Source of the DNA: Schistocerca nitens
Taxonomy: Eukaryota > Arthropoda > Insecta > Orthoptera > Acrididae
Length of the DNA stretch: 64,000 bases
Direction: 5' to 3'
Assembly: GCF_023898315.1 (NCBI RefSeq)
Contig: NC_064618.1
Span: 190,083,548-190,147,547, forward strand
The position numbers and the translations under genes were made by a program. Positions 46,711 through 60,560 of this stretch are shown here, in pieces. Under the pieces are notes generated by a model, which did no database searches, was not told the origin of the DNA, and saw nothing but the letters and a program-made list of their open reading frames with translations. The stretch's first letter is position 1. Each line of letters starts with the position of its first letter.

Positions 46711-47349
46711 CGGGGTGTTCAAACAGTCTCTACGCAGTGCCGTATGATTCTTAGCCGCGCGTGCCGTATGCCGCAGTGAATATACCGAAATGAATCTCTG
46801 TGAAATACAAGTTATTAATTTATTGAATATTCATTTTACTTAACAATTTTCACATTAAATGTTTGAAAGTGTCCTCCCTGTTGTTTAAATACACAATTCA
46901 ATTCGTCTAATCATGTTTCCAAACACAACCTGTAACATTTCTTCTGTAACAGAAGTAGCCAAAGCGGATATTGCAGTTTTCAATTATTCGATGGATTATG
47001 GATGGTTTTTATAGACAGTTGCTTTCGCTGCACCCCAGAAGAAAATGTCAGGTGGTGTTAGGTCAGGTTATTGGAGAAGCTAAAGTCCGTGTGAAATTAT
47101 GCAATCACCAAAAACATTAGCAAGCAGTGAAATTGAAACGCGAGCTGTATGCGCGGTTGCACCATCTTGTTGAAAATAGCAGTTCAGTACTTCACTTAAC
47201 ACAAGTTCTTCTATGAATGGGTACAGAATATCACTGCAGTATGGTTGTGCGTTTATTGTTTCGTTGAAAAACCCAGGCAGGCGAACAATCATACGGCACG
47301 CACGGCTAACTGTCATACGGCACTGCGGAGAGCCTTTTTGAACACCCCG
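46711..47349 (-). mobile_element. Internally deleted DDE transposon with ~60-bp terminal repeats
   Basis: The left end reads cggggtgttcaaacag, and the reverse complement of the right end reads cggggtgttcaaaaag. Both continue through cgcagtgccgtatga and agccg-gcgtgccgtatg, so inverted repeats extend about 65 bp. The minus strand keeps the second and third acidic blocks (YFQQDGATAHTARVSISLLA near 47120-47180, and PDLTPPDIFFWGAAKATVYK near 47010-47070), but the first-aspartate region and DNA-binding domain are missing. It is a 639-bp deletion derivative that would need a helper transposase. Confidence 0.88.
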
Positions 47350-48690
47350 TATAAGAAGCTGCAGACAGACTGAGAGACTTGTTGGATATGTGTAAATACC
47401 TCGATGTACAATGGAGGGAATATTATGTGAACGTATCTTCTGAGTCAACAGTTCGATTTATTTTTCTGTGTTTAATTTTTTCCTTTCTGTTGTTCCGTGT
47501 CCTACATAGAACTACATTTTTTCAGCTTGGAAGTTAATAAAATAAATACATTTTATTATTTCAGTATGTTAGATAGTATATTCTGTTAATCCTTTCAATT
47601 ATTTTCGCCATTGTAACAGAAAACAATACTCTTTTATATTCAACGCTATATCACAACTTGCTTTTACAGGTTATGCAAGGGTCGTATATGCAAAGCTACG
47701 TAAAAATTAAGAGGACTTTCTGAATATTGTAACATATAATAAAAACATGTTTCTGTAGCACTTGATTATACATAATAAACAGTATAAATCATTAGCACCA
47801 AAGGAGAATAACAATTTTTGAACTTCTTGAAAAATTATGGAACTTTGATATACAATCTTCATTGTTGGAGGTATTTAATTTCTATTAGCGAACAGAGCGT
47901 GACAAAAGGCAATAACAACTTTTTTAATGCCTTCTTGCATTCACGGTCTCTATTGGGAAAATTCGTAAGGTGTAGCGGTATAACACCTTGGATGGAGCCT
48001 TTTCCGGCATGGTTGTCGTCTGTCTTGAAGCATCGGCCAGTTAACGGTTTTCGGCAACTCCTTGACTCTCTCTCTCTCTCTCTCTCTCCCTCTCTCTCTC
48101 TCTCTCTGTTTCGTTATCTCTTGGGTCAAACTAGCCTAAGACCATTTGCGCTACTCTTCACTGTACACGGTGTTTTGGTTTGGTTATAAAACACTCGGGA
48201 AGCTTCTAGGATGTGTTGCACAAGTTTTTTTTTTAACACAGTTCCCTTTGTAGCAAGACTGCATTTCGCAGTATCCTACCTAGCAACTGAATTCTGCCGT
48301 GAGCGTTACCTGCGATTGACGCTAAAACGTAATCTCAAAGATAGCTGGTTTAAAGCTTACTACTATATTTTTAAAAACAAATTATAGGGGGAATTTTATA
48401 GCGTAGAATTACCGAACAGAATACCACGTTTATCTGCCGCTTGTCACATCTGGATATCAAGTTCGTAAAAAAATTTGACGTTATCGTAATCTAAGATGAA
48501 TTAAACAGTACAAAAAAATCTACTCGGAAGTTGCAGTTTCAATGTAGAGAAAGATTTTTAATCGCTGTATATTAATATAATAATTCGATCCACGAATGCG
48601 TCACACGCATACGCGAACTGTGACTTTCACTGTGCAACAATCACACGATTGTGAGAACATATTTGGCCTTGATTCGTTTCATTTGTTTGG
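47350..48690. other. Unassigned AT-rich stretch with a (TC)n tract
   Basis: Nothing recognised apart from a (TC)n microsatellite at 48067-48107. Confidence 0.4.
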
Positions 48691-48769
48691 CTTTAATATT
48701 CAGGACAATAAATTGTCAGTGAGTGCCTACACTGCCAAAGACAGTGTAGCTAGCTAACTTGCTGAAAGA

Positions 48770-51320
48770 ATTCGCTGAACTCTTTTGTGAAGATTTAGGC
48801 AAGGCTAACAATTTTCTTGCACGTATTACTATAAAACACAACGCTCAGCCGAAATTTTGCTAGGCCCCAACTGTTCCCATTGCATTACGGGACAATGTGG
48901 TTGCTGAAAGTAAAATAACTGCAAGACAGCGGAGCTATTGCACACATACAAGCTAGTAAAAGGGCAAGCAAGCCCAATGGTTTTGCTCCACAAACCTTCA
49001 CGTCGTATTCACCTCTGTGTTGACCTGAAGTCTACAGTCAACCCACAAACTGTGATTTATACTTATTCCAGGCCCGGAGTATCTCATGGACGAGTTATTG
49101 ACGCGACGCATATCTTTAAATACCGCTAGGTGAAGAATCTCAATAAGTGTGTGTTGTCAACACTCATTTCGGCTTGTTTAAATATTTGCGTTAGCCTTTT
49201 GGCAGTACCTCCGCACCCGCGGAAGGACCCGCCATTTTCCAATGGTATTTGGAACAGCTGACTGTTCAAGTGTCAAACTGTTCAAAGTATTTGTACGATA
49301 TAGTCGTAGCAGGTCGTACACCTGAAGAAAACGTTGCAAAATTGCGTGCTTTGTTTCTTGTTTTATCTGATGCAGGACTAAAGTGTAGACTCTTTGATTT
49401 TTTTTAACTGCCTTGCAGTATCTTGGTCATCTAATAAACAGTCAAGGTTTTCATCCCCTTCAGTCACATTTGTTAGCCATACGTCACCTGTCCATTCCTC
49501 GCTGTGTAACAGAATTGCAGTCAGTCGTAGGGAAAATGAACTATTCAATTCATACCGAATGCTGCACAAATTGCAGCTCCACTGCAATGCTTGCGTCGCA
49601 AGAATGACCCTTTTGTTTGGACAGATGAGTGCCGAGAAGCTTTTCAAAAACTTAAAGATGCATTGATCAGTGATCGATGCTTGGTTCACTTTGATCCTGA
49701 CAAACCACTTGTGTTGTAAGTTGACGCTTCCTCTAAAGGAGTCGTTGCAGTGCTTTCACAGAGATTTGGTGATAAAGACAGGCCTATGGCTCTCGCATCA
49801 AAAGTGTTGTGAAAAGTTCAGTGTAACTCTTCACAAATAGAGAATGAGGCATTGCCTATTGTGTAATTTGTCATCGAATTGCACCATTATTTCTATGGTA
49901 GAAAATTCTACTTAGTAACGGATCACAAGACACTGCAATCCTTGTTTCATCCGATGAATTGTGTTCCTATACGAACTACCCAAAAATTGCAAAGATGAGC
50001 TCTGTTGTTCTCTCAGTACTAGTAAGAGATTGTGTATTGTCCGACAGCACAACACGGTAATGCGAACGCATTTTCACACCTTCCGACTGGCCCTGATACA
50101 GACTTTGACGCTTCGTCTGCATCTTTTGGTCACATAGATGCTTACGATTCTGAATTGCTTCAATTCCTTCCTCTGAACTATGGGAAAATTGAACAGCCAC
50201 GGAAGCTGATTCAGATTTGAAAATTTTGCTAAAATACATTCGCACATCTTGGCCTCGTTAACTGCATAGGGTAAAGAATTCTGTAGCACACCAGTAGTTT
50301 GCTCGTCGGTATAGCCTCGCTATACAGTACCGTGTGATTCTTGTTCAAAATTAGGATTGGACAGTCACATGTGTTGACCCCCAAAGCTTTGCAAAACGAC
50401 GGGTTGCAGTTAATTCACCAAGGACACTTGGAGATCGTTCGTATGAAACAGTTAGCGCGTCGACACTGTACTTGGCAGGGTATGGACATCCAAATAAAAC
50501 AGATGACGTCACAGTGCCACGCACTGGCAGAAAATCTGTCCGCTCCGCCAAACAAATTCTCTTCTTGACCTAAATCGCAATTGCCATGGCAACGTGTGCA
50601 CATAGACTTTACGGGTCTTTTTTGCAAAATTCGTTCGTAGATTGTGGTTGACTCCTACAGCAACTTTCCTTTTGCCATGCCAATGAACTCGACAGCGTCA
50701 CATAGCACAGTTCAGACGTTGTCCTTTATTTTTTGCCTCGAAGGTTCGCCTGAAGTCAGTGTTGGACACTGGCTCTCAGTTCACATCTAATGAATTTGGC
50801 ATACAGCATCTAACTAGTGCACCGTTCCATCCACAGTCAAATGGTGAATCGGAACGTTTTGTCAGAATCTTCAAGCAGCAGATCGCTAAACTTCGCACGC
50901 ACACACCAGGCTTCAAGCATTGCAGCATTGCAGCCGTTTATGGACTACTGTCGTTCGCATCCACGAGATGGATCATCGCCGGCGGAATAACTTCACGGTC
51001 GTCGCCATCGGACACTGCTCCACCTGCTCCACCCTCCTCAGCATTCGTTGCCCAAGGAAGGCCGCAAATACCGCTTCGAACCGCATGATATTGTGTTTTT
51101 GAGGGTTTTTAGCGACAGCAGACGGTGGACGCGAGGCGAGATCCTTCATCGACTTGACTCATGCATGTACCTCATTTCAGGCCTAGACGAATTGCGGCAC
51201 CTGCATCACAATATAGTTCGTCACTGTCATGTGCACGGTATCTGGATGACTTGGGGTGGATCGTTTACCATCAAACAGTTGGTTTATTTATTTATTTTTT
51301 TGCTGTGTGTGTAATCATTA
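48770..51320 (+). pseudogene. Gypsy pol (RT-RNaseH-integrase), degenerate
   Basis: RT: RRIHLCVDLKSTVNPQ near 48998-49050, then PAIFQWYLEQLTVQ near 49230-49270. The catalytic block is YLYDIVVAG (49288-49312), where the usual Y-L-D-D has lost one aspartate. Then AGLKCR and LQYLGHLINSQGFHP. RNase H: VDASSKGVVAVLSQRFGDKD near 49722-49785, then YLVTDHKTLQSLFHP. Integrase: HQGHLEIVRMKQLARRHCTW (zinc-binding region, with its C-x-x-C pair damaged), WQRVHIDFTGLF (first D) near 50590-50625, VLDTGSQFTSNEFG (second D) near 50760-50800, and HPQSNGESERFVRIFKQQIA (E) near 50830-50890. A C-terminal stretch follows. Confidence 0.9.
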
Positions 51321-51358
51321 ATTTATTTCTTTAAGTTTTTAAATAAAACTCTAATAAG

Positions 51359-51598
51359 AAATAAGGACAGGATAGGTAGTTTATTTCAGTTTCTATGTTA
51401 ATGTGTGACATCACCAACAACTTTAATTTTGCTACAATTAGGAGCTCCTTTAACCCATACCGACGCAGTCTCTGATTCATTTATTTTACGATGATTTCTC
51501 GTCTTAAGAACCAACGGCATATAATAACGTAGACATATACCAAGGTATAAGGAAGGCATAGCTAGTTTTTTTCAGTTTCTATAATAATGTATGACATC
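51359..51598. repeat. ~52-bp direct repeat pair
   Basis: Copy one is at 51359-51412 and copy two at 51545-51598; they share ataagga, ggcatag-like sequence, ttttcagtttctat and atgt-tgacatc. The pair brackets about 132 bp between the integrase end and the proline-rich tail. It could be a tandem duplication, or the edges of an insertion. Confidence 0.6.
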
Positions 51599-52285
51599 TC
51601 ACATCCTTCTGTATCTCTTCCCCCGGATTCATGGATCCCGACGATAACGCGGCCACAGCAGCCGCCAGAGGGTGTTATCACGACACCGCGAGACGAACCC
51701 ATGGAGACGGAGCCTTCGCCTCCTCCGTCTCCTCTCGTCCTACAGATGGAAATGGACCCTCCCACGCCGCAGCGGCCGACGCCTTTTACATCTGGGTATG
51801 GGCATCAGGAGATATAAGCGTACCCTTCTGGGTGTTTTCCGGTGGACGATTCCCCAGAGCGAAGGCCGGCCGGATGGCGGAGGACGACCGTACGTCTGAC
51901 GTCCCAAGCAGTCCAGCTTCCGGTCCATCGGGGCGTCCATACTCCTGCCATCCCTCCCCCCCCTCCCCCTGCCCGCCGTTGTCGTGCTCCGTATACGACG
52001 ACGGTCCGTCGTTCTTTTGGGGGTGGGGGGAGAAGGAACGTTAGGGTGTAAAGTCAGCGCCAGCAGGCCAGCCGGGAACGACAGAGAAGACGAGGCTTTG
52101 AGAAGAGACCAATCGCGTGCTGGCTGACATCCTTCCAGGACGACAACGCGACAGCAGCAGCTCCTAGGTAAAGATGACATTAAGTACCGCGCCCGACTGG
52201 TGGCAGCCCACTTCGATAGCAGCTTGAACATTAGCCATTTCGGTAGCAGACATATCGCAGCGTCTGCATTAGCAATCTCTATATC

Positions 52286-53472
52286 CACTATCTGATCAAA
52301 AGTATCCGGTCACCTAGCTGAAAATGACTTACAAGCTCATGGCGCCCCCCGTCGGCAATGCGGGAATTCAATACGGTGTTGGCCCCCTCTTAGCCTTGAT
52401 GACAGCTTCCACTCTCGCATACGTTCAATCAGGGACTGGAAGGTTTCTTGGGGAATGGCACCCCATTCTTCACGGAGTGGTGTACCGAGGAGAGGTAGCG
52501 TTATCGTTCGCTGAGGCCTGGCACGTTCCAAAAAGGTGTTCTATAGGATTCAGGTCAGGACTCTGTGTTGCCCAGTCCAGTAGAGGGATGTTATTATCGC
52601 AACCACTAAGCCACAAGCCGATCATTATGAACAGGTGCTCGATCGTGCTGAAAGATGCTATCGCCATCCCCGAATTGCTCTTCAACAGCGGAAAGCAAGA
52701 AAGTGCAGGTCTATGTGGTGGTAGTGCCACGAAAAACAACAAGGTGTGCAAGCTCCTCCATGAGAAACACGACCACACCGTAACACCATGGCCTTCGAAA
52801 TTTACTGCTGGCACTAGACACGCTGGCAGATGACGTTCACCAGGCATTCGCCATACCCACACCCTGCCATCTGATCGCCACATTATGTTCCATGATTCGT
52901 AACTCCACACAACGTTTTTCCACTGTTCAATCGTCCAATGTTTGCGCTTCTTACATCAAGCGAAGCGTCGTTAGGCATTCACCGGTATGATGTGTGGCTC
53001 ATGAGCAGCCGCTCGACCATGAAATCCAAGTTTTGTCACCTCTCGCCTAACTGTCATAGTACTTGCAGTGGATCGCGATGCAGTTTGGTATTCCTGTGTG
53101 ATTACACATTACGACTCTCTTCAACTGGCGGTGGTCTTCGTCAGTCAGCACTCGAGGTCGGCCTGTACACTTTTGTGCTCTACGTGTTCCTTCACGTTTC
53201 CACTTCACTATCACGTCGGAAACAGTGGACCTAGGGATATTTAGGAGTGTGGAAATCTCGCGTACAGCAGTATGACACAAGTGACACCCACTGACCTGAC
53301 CACGTTCGAAGTCCGTGAGTTCCACTGAGAGTCCTATTCTGCTCTCTCATGTTGTCTAATGACTTCTGAGGTCATTGATATGGAGTACCGGGCAGTAGGT
53401 GGCAGCAGAATGTCCCTGCTAGAAAAGCGTATGTTTTTGGGCGTATTCGGATACTTTTGATCACATAATGTA
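52286..53472 (-). mobile_element. Tc1-like transposon with TGATCAAAAGTATCCG ends
   Basis: The left end reads cactatctgatcaaaagtatccgg, and the reverse complement of the right end reads cattatgtgatcaaaagtatccga. The gene runs on the minus strand. The right border is next to TA; the left border is degraded by about two bases. The element is 1.19 kb, a typical Tc1 length. Confidence 0.88.
52337..53325 (-). pseudogene. Tc1-like transposase, degenerate
   Basis: The start at 53325 gives MELTDFERGQVSGCHLCHTA then REISTLLNIPRSTVSDVIVKWK and GTRRAQKCTGRPRVLTDEDH, a clear Tc1 N-terminal helix-turn-helix pair. Near 52860-52910 and below, the core is partly readable (VWSCFSW near 52770, and SQSPDLNPIEHL-type TQSPDLNPIEHL near 52530-52565, which keeps the E). 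Frame changes near 53050 and 52910 and loss of a clear first D make it inactive. Confidence 0.85.
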
Positions 53473-53474
53473 GC

Positions 53475-53874
53475 TCACAGATAAGCAATCACCGCAGTTC
53501 ATTTGTTGGCTTTTGTTAGAAGCGGTTGCTAGGACCAAAAATGTTACTTGTGTTTGTCTATCCCGAAGAAGACTGGTAAGACTGATTATTTTGTTTGTCG
53601 CCCATCGCTTGCGACATATTGGTGTAATCACGCTTGTGGATGATCATGTATACTCAAAGTCAAGTATTTTTACTTGTTGCAGTAAAACTCATTACTGGAA
53701 GTGGTTTGATTGTTTGTCTAGCGAACCGAATATGTAGGATTCCTAGATACAGGTTGTTCTCCCCCTCCCTCCCCTCCTTCCCGCTCGCCACCAACCATCC
53801 GATAAATGTTCTGTTTAAACTCCCTACAGACTGTAAGTCTTCTTCTTGGTTATTGCAGATTCATAATCAGCAGT

Positions 53875-53906
<32 letters not shown>

Positions 53907-54720
53907 CCTTTCGCAGGTTTATTAGACTATTGTGTAAAAATTTGTAGTAAATCGAGCGAGAACTCTTTGGAGATTTTTGGTAACAGTGTTAAACATCCCA
54001 TTCAGAAATCTCGTAAAGTTCTTGATCGACTCGTTTGAAATTTTGACACAACATTGTGTTGAAATGCGCCCTTCGTTTTATCTACATCTTTTTAGTACGT
54101 TTGCGATACATGTTGCGAGTAGCTTTGGTGGTAAAGGAGTATTAAAACAAAACGAAATGCCTGACGCCGCAGTTTCTCACCCACCTCAATGTTTTTGACG
54201 TCGTATCACCTCAACCATGTGTCGTGCAGTGATATAAATTTTCTAGCACATTTAGTGATATATGTGGATACCGTACGCAAAGTATATTGTGAACACAGTT
54301 AGTAGTAACGAAGTAGCCTAATAAATTGAAACGTCATGCCTGATGTGGCAGTATTACGGCGTGTACAGCGAATATTTAGTAAGCGATAAACTTTTTTTCC
54401 CTTCGCCATTTTTACGGGTGTCTGGGAGAAAAATTTTCCTAAATATTAGAAATTATAAGTTATTTAAATGTTGTTGCCATTCGCTAAGTGCCCTTATTCT
54501 CAAATAGTGGATTCCTAGATCTGGGTACTTCCGCGCGGTGGCAGCTCATTGTTTGCGACGTAATGTCTCCTGAACTATGTGTCGTACTCTCTTTCTATTC
54601 TCTAGGAACTTTCGCGTGCGTACGGAGAGCAACTCATCAAAGTTTCATTGCAACTCAGTGATTGGTTTACGTGGCATGTTCCAAAACTAAGGCCCGGTGA
54701 CCATTATTTAACTGATGGTT
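53475..54720. other. Unassigned stretch with an (AGT)n tract
   Basis: An (AGT)n microsatellite lies at 53875-53906. Similar phrases (acctcaaccatgtgtcgt near 54205 and tcctgaactatgtgtcgt near 54570) suggest old repeats about 360 bases apart. No gene was found. Confidence 0.4.
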
Positions 54721-54739
54721 GGCCTGAATAAAGTTTCAC

Positions 54740-55620
54740 ACATACAGCTTGGGAAAATAGTGGGGCGTTGCTTTGATTCAGTAGTCGTTTGCCAGTCGGT
54801 GCGGGCAGATTGGAGTGGCCGAGACAACCGTACTTGCCGGAAGTTGTTAGGAGCACGGTGTTATTAATTTTTTGCTGGCGAAAGTTCTTCAGCTGCTGAA
54901 ATCCAGCGTGCGTCGTGCCTAGTGTATGGACCTGAAATAATAAGTGACAAACATGTTCGAAAATTGTGCCCAGAATTTCAAACAGGTCGCACAAATGTTC
55001 ATAATGAACAGCTGCTTATCAGGTCCAGTATTCGGTCCGACGACATCGTTGATCAAGTGGACCAGAAACTCCAAAGCGATCGGTGATTGACGATTAGTGG
55101 TCTAGCGAATGAATTCCAAAATGTGTCTCGAACATCAATGTACAAGATTACCACTTAACAGCTAGATTATCACAAACTGTGTTCGAGGTTTTTCCTAAAA
55201 TTGACTGCAGCACAAAGAGTAAAGAATGCGTAGTGCACGACAGTGTTGGAGCCCTATAGACAAGATGGAGACGACTCGTTTTCCCACATTGATACGGGCG
55301 ACGAGAAGTGGATATCGTACAATGTGGAATAGAAACAGCAGTCAGTGCAGTGGCGAGCTGCAAATTCACCCAAACCAAAGAAGTTTAAGCGATCTCCGTT
55401 GTCTAACGAAAAACGATGGCTAACGTTTTCCGGGCTAAAAGGGCGTGCTTTTGACTGATTTAATGAAACGTGGGTCAACAGTTACAGCTGATGTATACGA
55501 AGAAACGGCACGCCCTCGCACTGCTACCAAAATCAAGGAATTCAAGATTTTCATTGGGATCTTTTCGATCATTCTCCGTATAGTCCCTACCATGCATCTA
55601 ATGCATTTGAAAAATTGAAT
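54740..55620 (+). pseudogene. Mariner-like transposase, internally deleted
   Basis: Pieces of a mariner transposase read in order: an N-terminal block with SAAEIQRASCLVYGPEIIS near 54890-54950; SIRSDDIVDQVDQKLQSDR near 55030-55083; RTSMYKITT; FSHIDTGDEKWISYNVE near 55280-55330 (first D as G-D-E); KQQSVQWRAANSPKPKKFKR near 55333-55390; then DVYEETARPRTATKIKE, where the second catalytic block (usually L-H-D-N-A-R-P-H) has lost its L-H-D-N part by deletion; and FDHSPYSPYHASNAFEK near 55568-55615 (third D block, changed). All three acidic sites are therefore damaged or missing. Confidence 0.85.
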
Positions 55621-55967
55621 GTGTGGACAACTATTACAAATGAGAGTTAACACAAGACTGGTGTTACCCACTAGTTCAATTCCCAGACGGCATCGTTATA
55701 GAAAGTGCGTAGGTGTGAACGGCGATTATGTAGAAAAGTAAAGTAGATATGTGGTATCATGTTACTGTCAATAAAATCTATGAGCTTATCTTTTATGACC
55801 AAACGGACGTTAGTTTTGGAATGCATACAGGATAAACTTGTAAAGATATATTTATTCTTATATGTATCTATAGGTCTCGTAAGGAGAGACTGAAGCGGGT
55901 ATTTTGTACGCATGGATCGACTACCACACACATAAAACATAGAAAACATTCGTCACTTTCTTGGATA

Positions 55968-57000
55968 CACTGCCCGAAAAAAATTTATACACTCTTTTAG
56001 AGGTTTCCATTTCACTTAAGATTTATTGTTGCAACAGTTTATACGGATCACATGGGATGATTATATTTACATATCAACATCACAAGAGGTTCTGAGGTAC
56101 CTGGTACTCAACCATGCTGAAACACCCATAGTGGTACGTGGTGTAGTCTCCTAGAGAAGGAATACAGCGCTGACTCTGGCATTCAATCGTTTGTACATAT
56201 GACGAATACTGCACTGGGAAGCATACTAACATGCCACCTCGAGCTATTGACGTAGTTCTGTAAAAGTTGTTGTTTTACGAGTCACACTTGTCACTTCTCA
56301 TCCTATCATATCCCACACGTACTCGATTGGAGACAAATCTGGATATTGTGTTGGACAGGGAAGTTGCTGCACATCTTGTAGCGTGCGTTGAGTATCACGT
56401 GCAGTATGTTGTCGAGCACTATCCTGCTGGAACAACACATTACATTCCTCTTGCAAGGACGGAAAAAGAACAGGATAGCAACATTCTGAAAGTACCTAGC
56501 TCTAGTTAGCTTCCCGTAGAGAAACACCAAAAGTGGAGTTGTAGTTTATCGCAACCACAGAGCATAAGGCCTGGGGAGAGCCCAGTGTGTCTTGGACGAT
56601 TGCACAGAGCTCACGCGGTCTGCCTCGTGAACGCAAACGACTATCACTAGCGTGCTGCCAGAATGTGTATTCGTGTCTTTAAACCACGGTCCGGCGTTCC
56701 ATGTTCCTAGTTATCCAATGACGTCACCGGAAGAGCCCTGCATGTCAATGCTGTGTCATCTATGGACGAGGGGCTAGAGGTGTGCGTGCCCGAAGAACCA
56801 CTGCTCATAGCCGGTTCATGACTTAAACTTCTGGGCTCAAATGCCCCCTTATCTTTGCTGTGATAGCTGTACAATCTACCACTGCTGCCCTTGCAGTTCG
56901 ACGAATTTGGCGGCAGCCTGTGTTGCTTGGACGTCGAAAATACCCTCTACTAATGTGAGAATTGAGCCGTGGTTCGCCTTTTATGACACACCAGCTCTTT
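55968..57000 (-). mobile_element. Tc1-like transposon, right end lost
   Basis: The left end has TA then cactgcccgaaaaaaatttat, an end I recall from a Tc1-like family. On the minus strand the core is readable at about 56320-56460: FQQDSARQHTARDTQRTLQD (second D) and PCPTQYPDLSPIEYVWDMIG (third, E). Farther upstream (56500-57000) the frame is degraded, and the right terminal repeat was not found, so the end given is approximate. Confidence 0.75.

Positions 57001-58703
<1,703 letters not shown>

Positions 58704-58761
<58 letters not shown>
58704..58761. repeat. (TA)n microsatellite
   Basis: The TA tract on the right of the foldback element. Confidence 0.97.
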
Positions 58762-58763
<2 letters not shown>

Positions 58764-58974
58764 TGCCACATTCCACATTTCTTTAAATCACTCTGATGTA
58801 ATTTACTGTTCGTTAAGTAATTGTAATTTCCAGCTTGCTTAAGAACTAAGCTGTCATATATTGTCTTAATGATGCCCACATGTTGGTTGTATGTTAGCTA
58901 TTTGATTAGTGTGGTCTGAAATAAATTGTTAATATATTTCTTGAATTGGTAGTAGTTGTGTTGAAGGAGTGACA

Positions 58975-59094
58975 TTATAGAAGACCTGACCTTCCATCCT
59001 AAGTGTACCCCTCCTCCCCACTTCCTAAGTTCATTTATAGAAGACTTGACCTTCCATCCTATGTGTACCCCTCCTCCCCACTTCCAAAGTTCAC
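58975..59094. repeat. Tandem duplication, 2 x 60 bp
   Basis: Units at 58975-59034 and 59035-59094 share tatagaagacctgaccttcc (c changed to t in the second) and gtacccctcctccccacttcc. Only a few bases differ, so the duplication is recent. Confidence 0.93.
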
Positions 59095-59218
59095 GTGGTC
59101 ACTAATATCAGCACCGCTGCACAACTAATGCAGCACGTCCATTGTGTGTAGCAGTTTTCCGGAAGCACGAGCCTACCCCTCAGAGGGCGACAGTTTGACG
59201 CCTATCATACTCACTCAG

Positions 59219-59460
59219 TTGGCTGTAGAAGGCACGGTTGTGTCCCCGAGGCACTGTTGCCTGCTTGCTTCACACGTCTGCACCACACTGAGCCTTCTTG
59301 CTGTGAGCGTTCCCTATTAAAGGGTTGACACCGAAGGCGCTCTGATAGCTACGCCACTACGGTTAACTGTTGGCGGACGATGTTGGAAACCATTATACGT
59401 ACATCTGCTACCCCTACCTGGCACATGCCGTCATCGGATCAAAATCGAGGTCCTATCACC
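59219..59460. repeat. Unclassified dispersed repeat, copy 2
   Basis: The second copy of the repeat at 40728-40965, in the same orientation, with small substitutions (for example cactgagccttcttgctgtg against cactgagccttctggctgtg). Confidence 0.75.
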
Positions 59461-60560
59461 TTGTACAATAACGTTCTTTCCTTCACTGCAATTGCTACAA
59501 GTTTTCTCTGTTCATTGACACCTTTCAAAATACCTTCGTTGTTCGTTCTTTCGAGTTGATTGCCGTTGTCATTCTACAAAGACACATCTCTCTCGCTGCT
59601 AGGAGTTTCGCTCACCAATAGCGTCTAGCTTTCACACCCATGCAGAAGCAGTCTCCATACCAATACTTTGACAGATTGCTTTTACTTTTCATTACAAACT
59701 ACGTTTTCACGTAGAGTGTCTTCCTCCACTGAAATAACGTTTATCTCGCGCAATTCTTTTCGTGATTTTGAACCTACGTCTTTTGTCGCCCGACTCTTCT
59801 TGCAACATACGCTTTTCGAGTTTCCGTTGTAACCCTCTTCTATCGTCTGCGTAGTTGATATTTATCTATAATTCAGTTACTGCTTTGATTTTGGTTTTTT
59901 TACCAATGATTTTAAATTCAAAGCATCTTGAAGTAGGCCCAAAAAATAGTGTGCGCATGCTTTTGACTATCAGCTATTTTGGCAGTGTAGTCTGCAAACT
60001 CTTATGCAACTGGTGTTATTCCTCTGAAGTTCGTAGTTGTAGTTTCGATGAAAGAATGAAACAAATACGGCGATAACGAGCAACCTTATTTTTTCTGTTT
60101 TCTATTTTTCGCTGTGCGTTCCTCTTCATTATCACCTTCCATCACACTTTGGTTTTCGTAAGTGTATCATATTGTTCAACTACCTAGTCTGTCACCGGCT
60201 GCAGTGGCCGAGCGGTTCTAGGCGCTTCAGTCTGGAACCGTGCGACCGCTACGGTCGCAGGTTCGAATCCTGGCTTGGGCTTGGATGTGTGTGATGTCCT
60301 TAGGTTGGTTAGGTTTAAGTAGTTCTAAGTTCTAGGGGACTGATGACCTCAGATGTTAAATCCCATAATGCTAAGAGCTATTGGAACCACTTTTATCTAG
60401 CCTGGGTATGTATCTCACAAACCCACGAATAGTATTCTCTGATTAACATTGTCAGATACCTTTTCAAGTTTGATAAATGTTCTTAAGATGTTATTCTCAA
60501 TGTTCTTGTACTTTGTACATGGGCACTGATTATTTGGATCTCTAACACAATATTTCACAT
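59461..60560 (-). pseudogene. LINE reverse transcriptase fragment
   Basis: On the minus strand, a motif-A-like block (LEKVSDNVNQRILF) is readable at about 60430-60500. The catalytic block NYADDRRGLQRKLEK lies near 59820-59855 (Y-A-D-D at 59842-59853). C-terminal parts (LLHGCES-type near 59600-59650, and TNNEGILKGV near 59540) follow. A SINE at 60190-60394 divides the region. Stops and frameshifts are common. Confidence 0.6.
60190..60394 (+). mobile_element. SINE (Ser/Leu-like head), full length
   Basis: Head cagtggccgagcggttctag, B box ggttcgaatcc, body ggtttaagtagttctaagtt and a 3' end that reads gctaagagctattggaacc, a diverged form of the usual tail. A weak target duplication, ctagtctg (about 60184-60191) and ctagcctg (about 60397-60404), is possible. 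Confidence 0.88.

Larger units (their letters stand above)
48690..52200 (+). mobile_element. Ty3/Gypsy-like retrotransposon, decayed
   Basis: The pol blocks run in the order RT, RNase H, integrase, as in Ty3/Gypsy. A proline-rich 3' coding tail at 51587-52051 (PPEGVITTPRDEPMETEP, PSPPPSP) follows, as in the C-terminal part of some insect Gypsy polyproteins. LTRs were not found. The element is interrupted or rearranged around 51300-51600. It is old: stops and frameshifts are numerous in every domain. Confidence 0.78.

Noticed and set aside
51587-52051. Overlapping proline-rich open frames that might be a host gene
   Set aside because: The GC-rich, proline-rich reading follows Gypsy integrase and resembles the C-terminal tail of a Gypsy polyprotein; no splice structure or start was supported.
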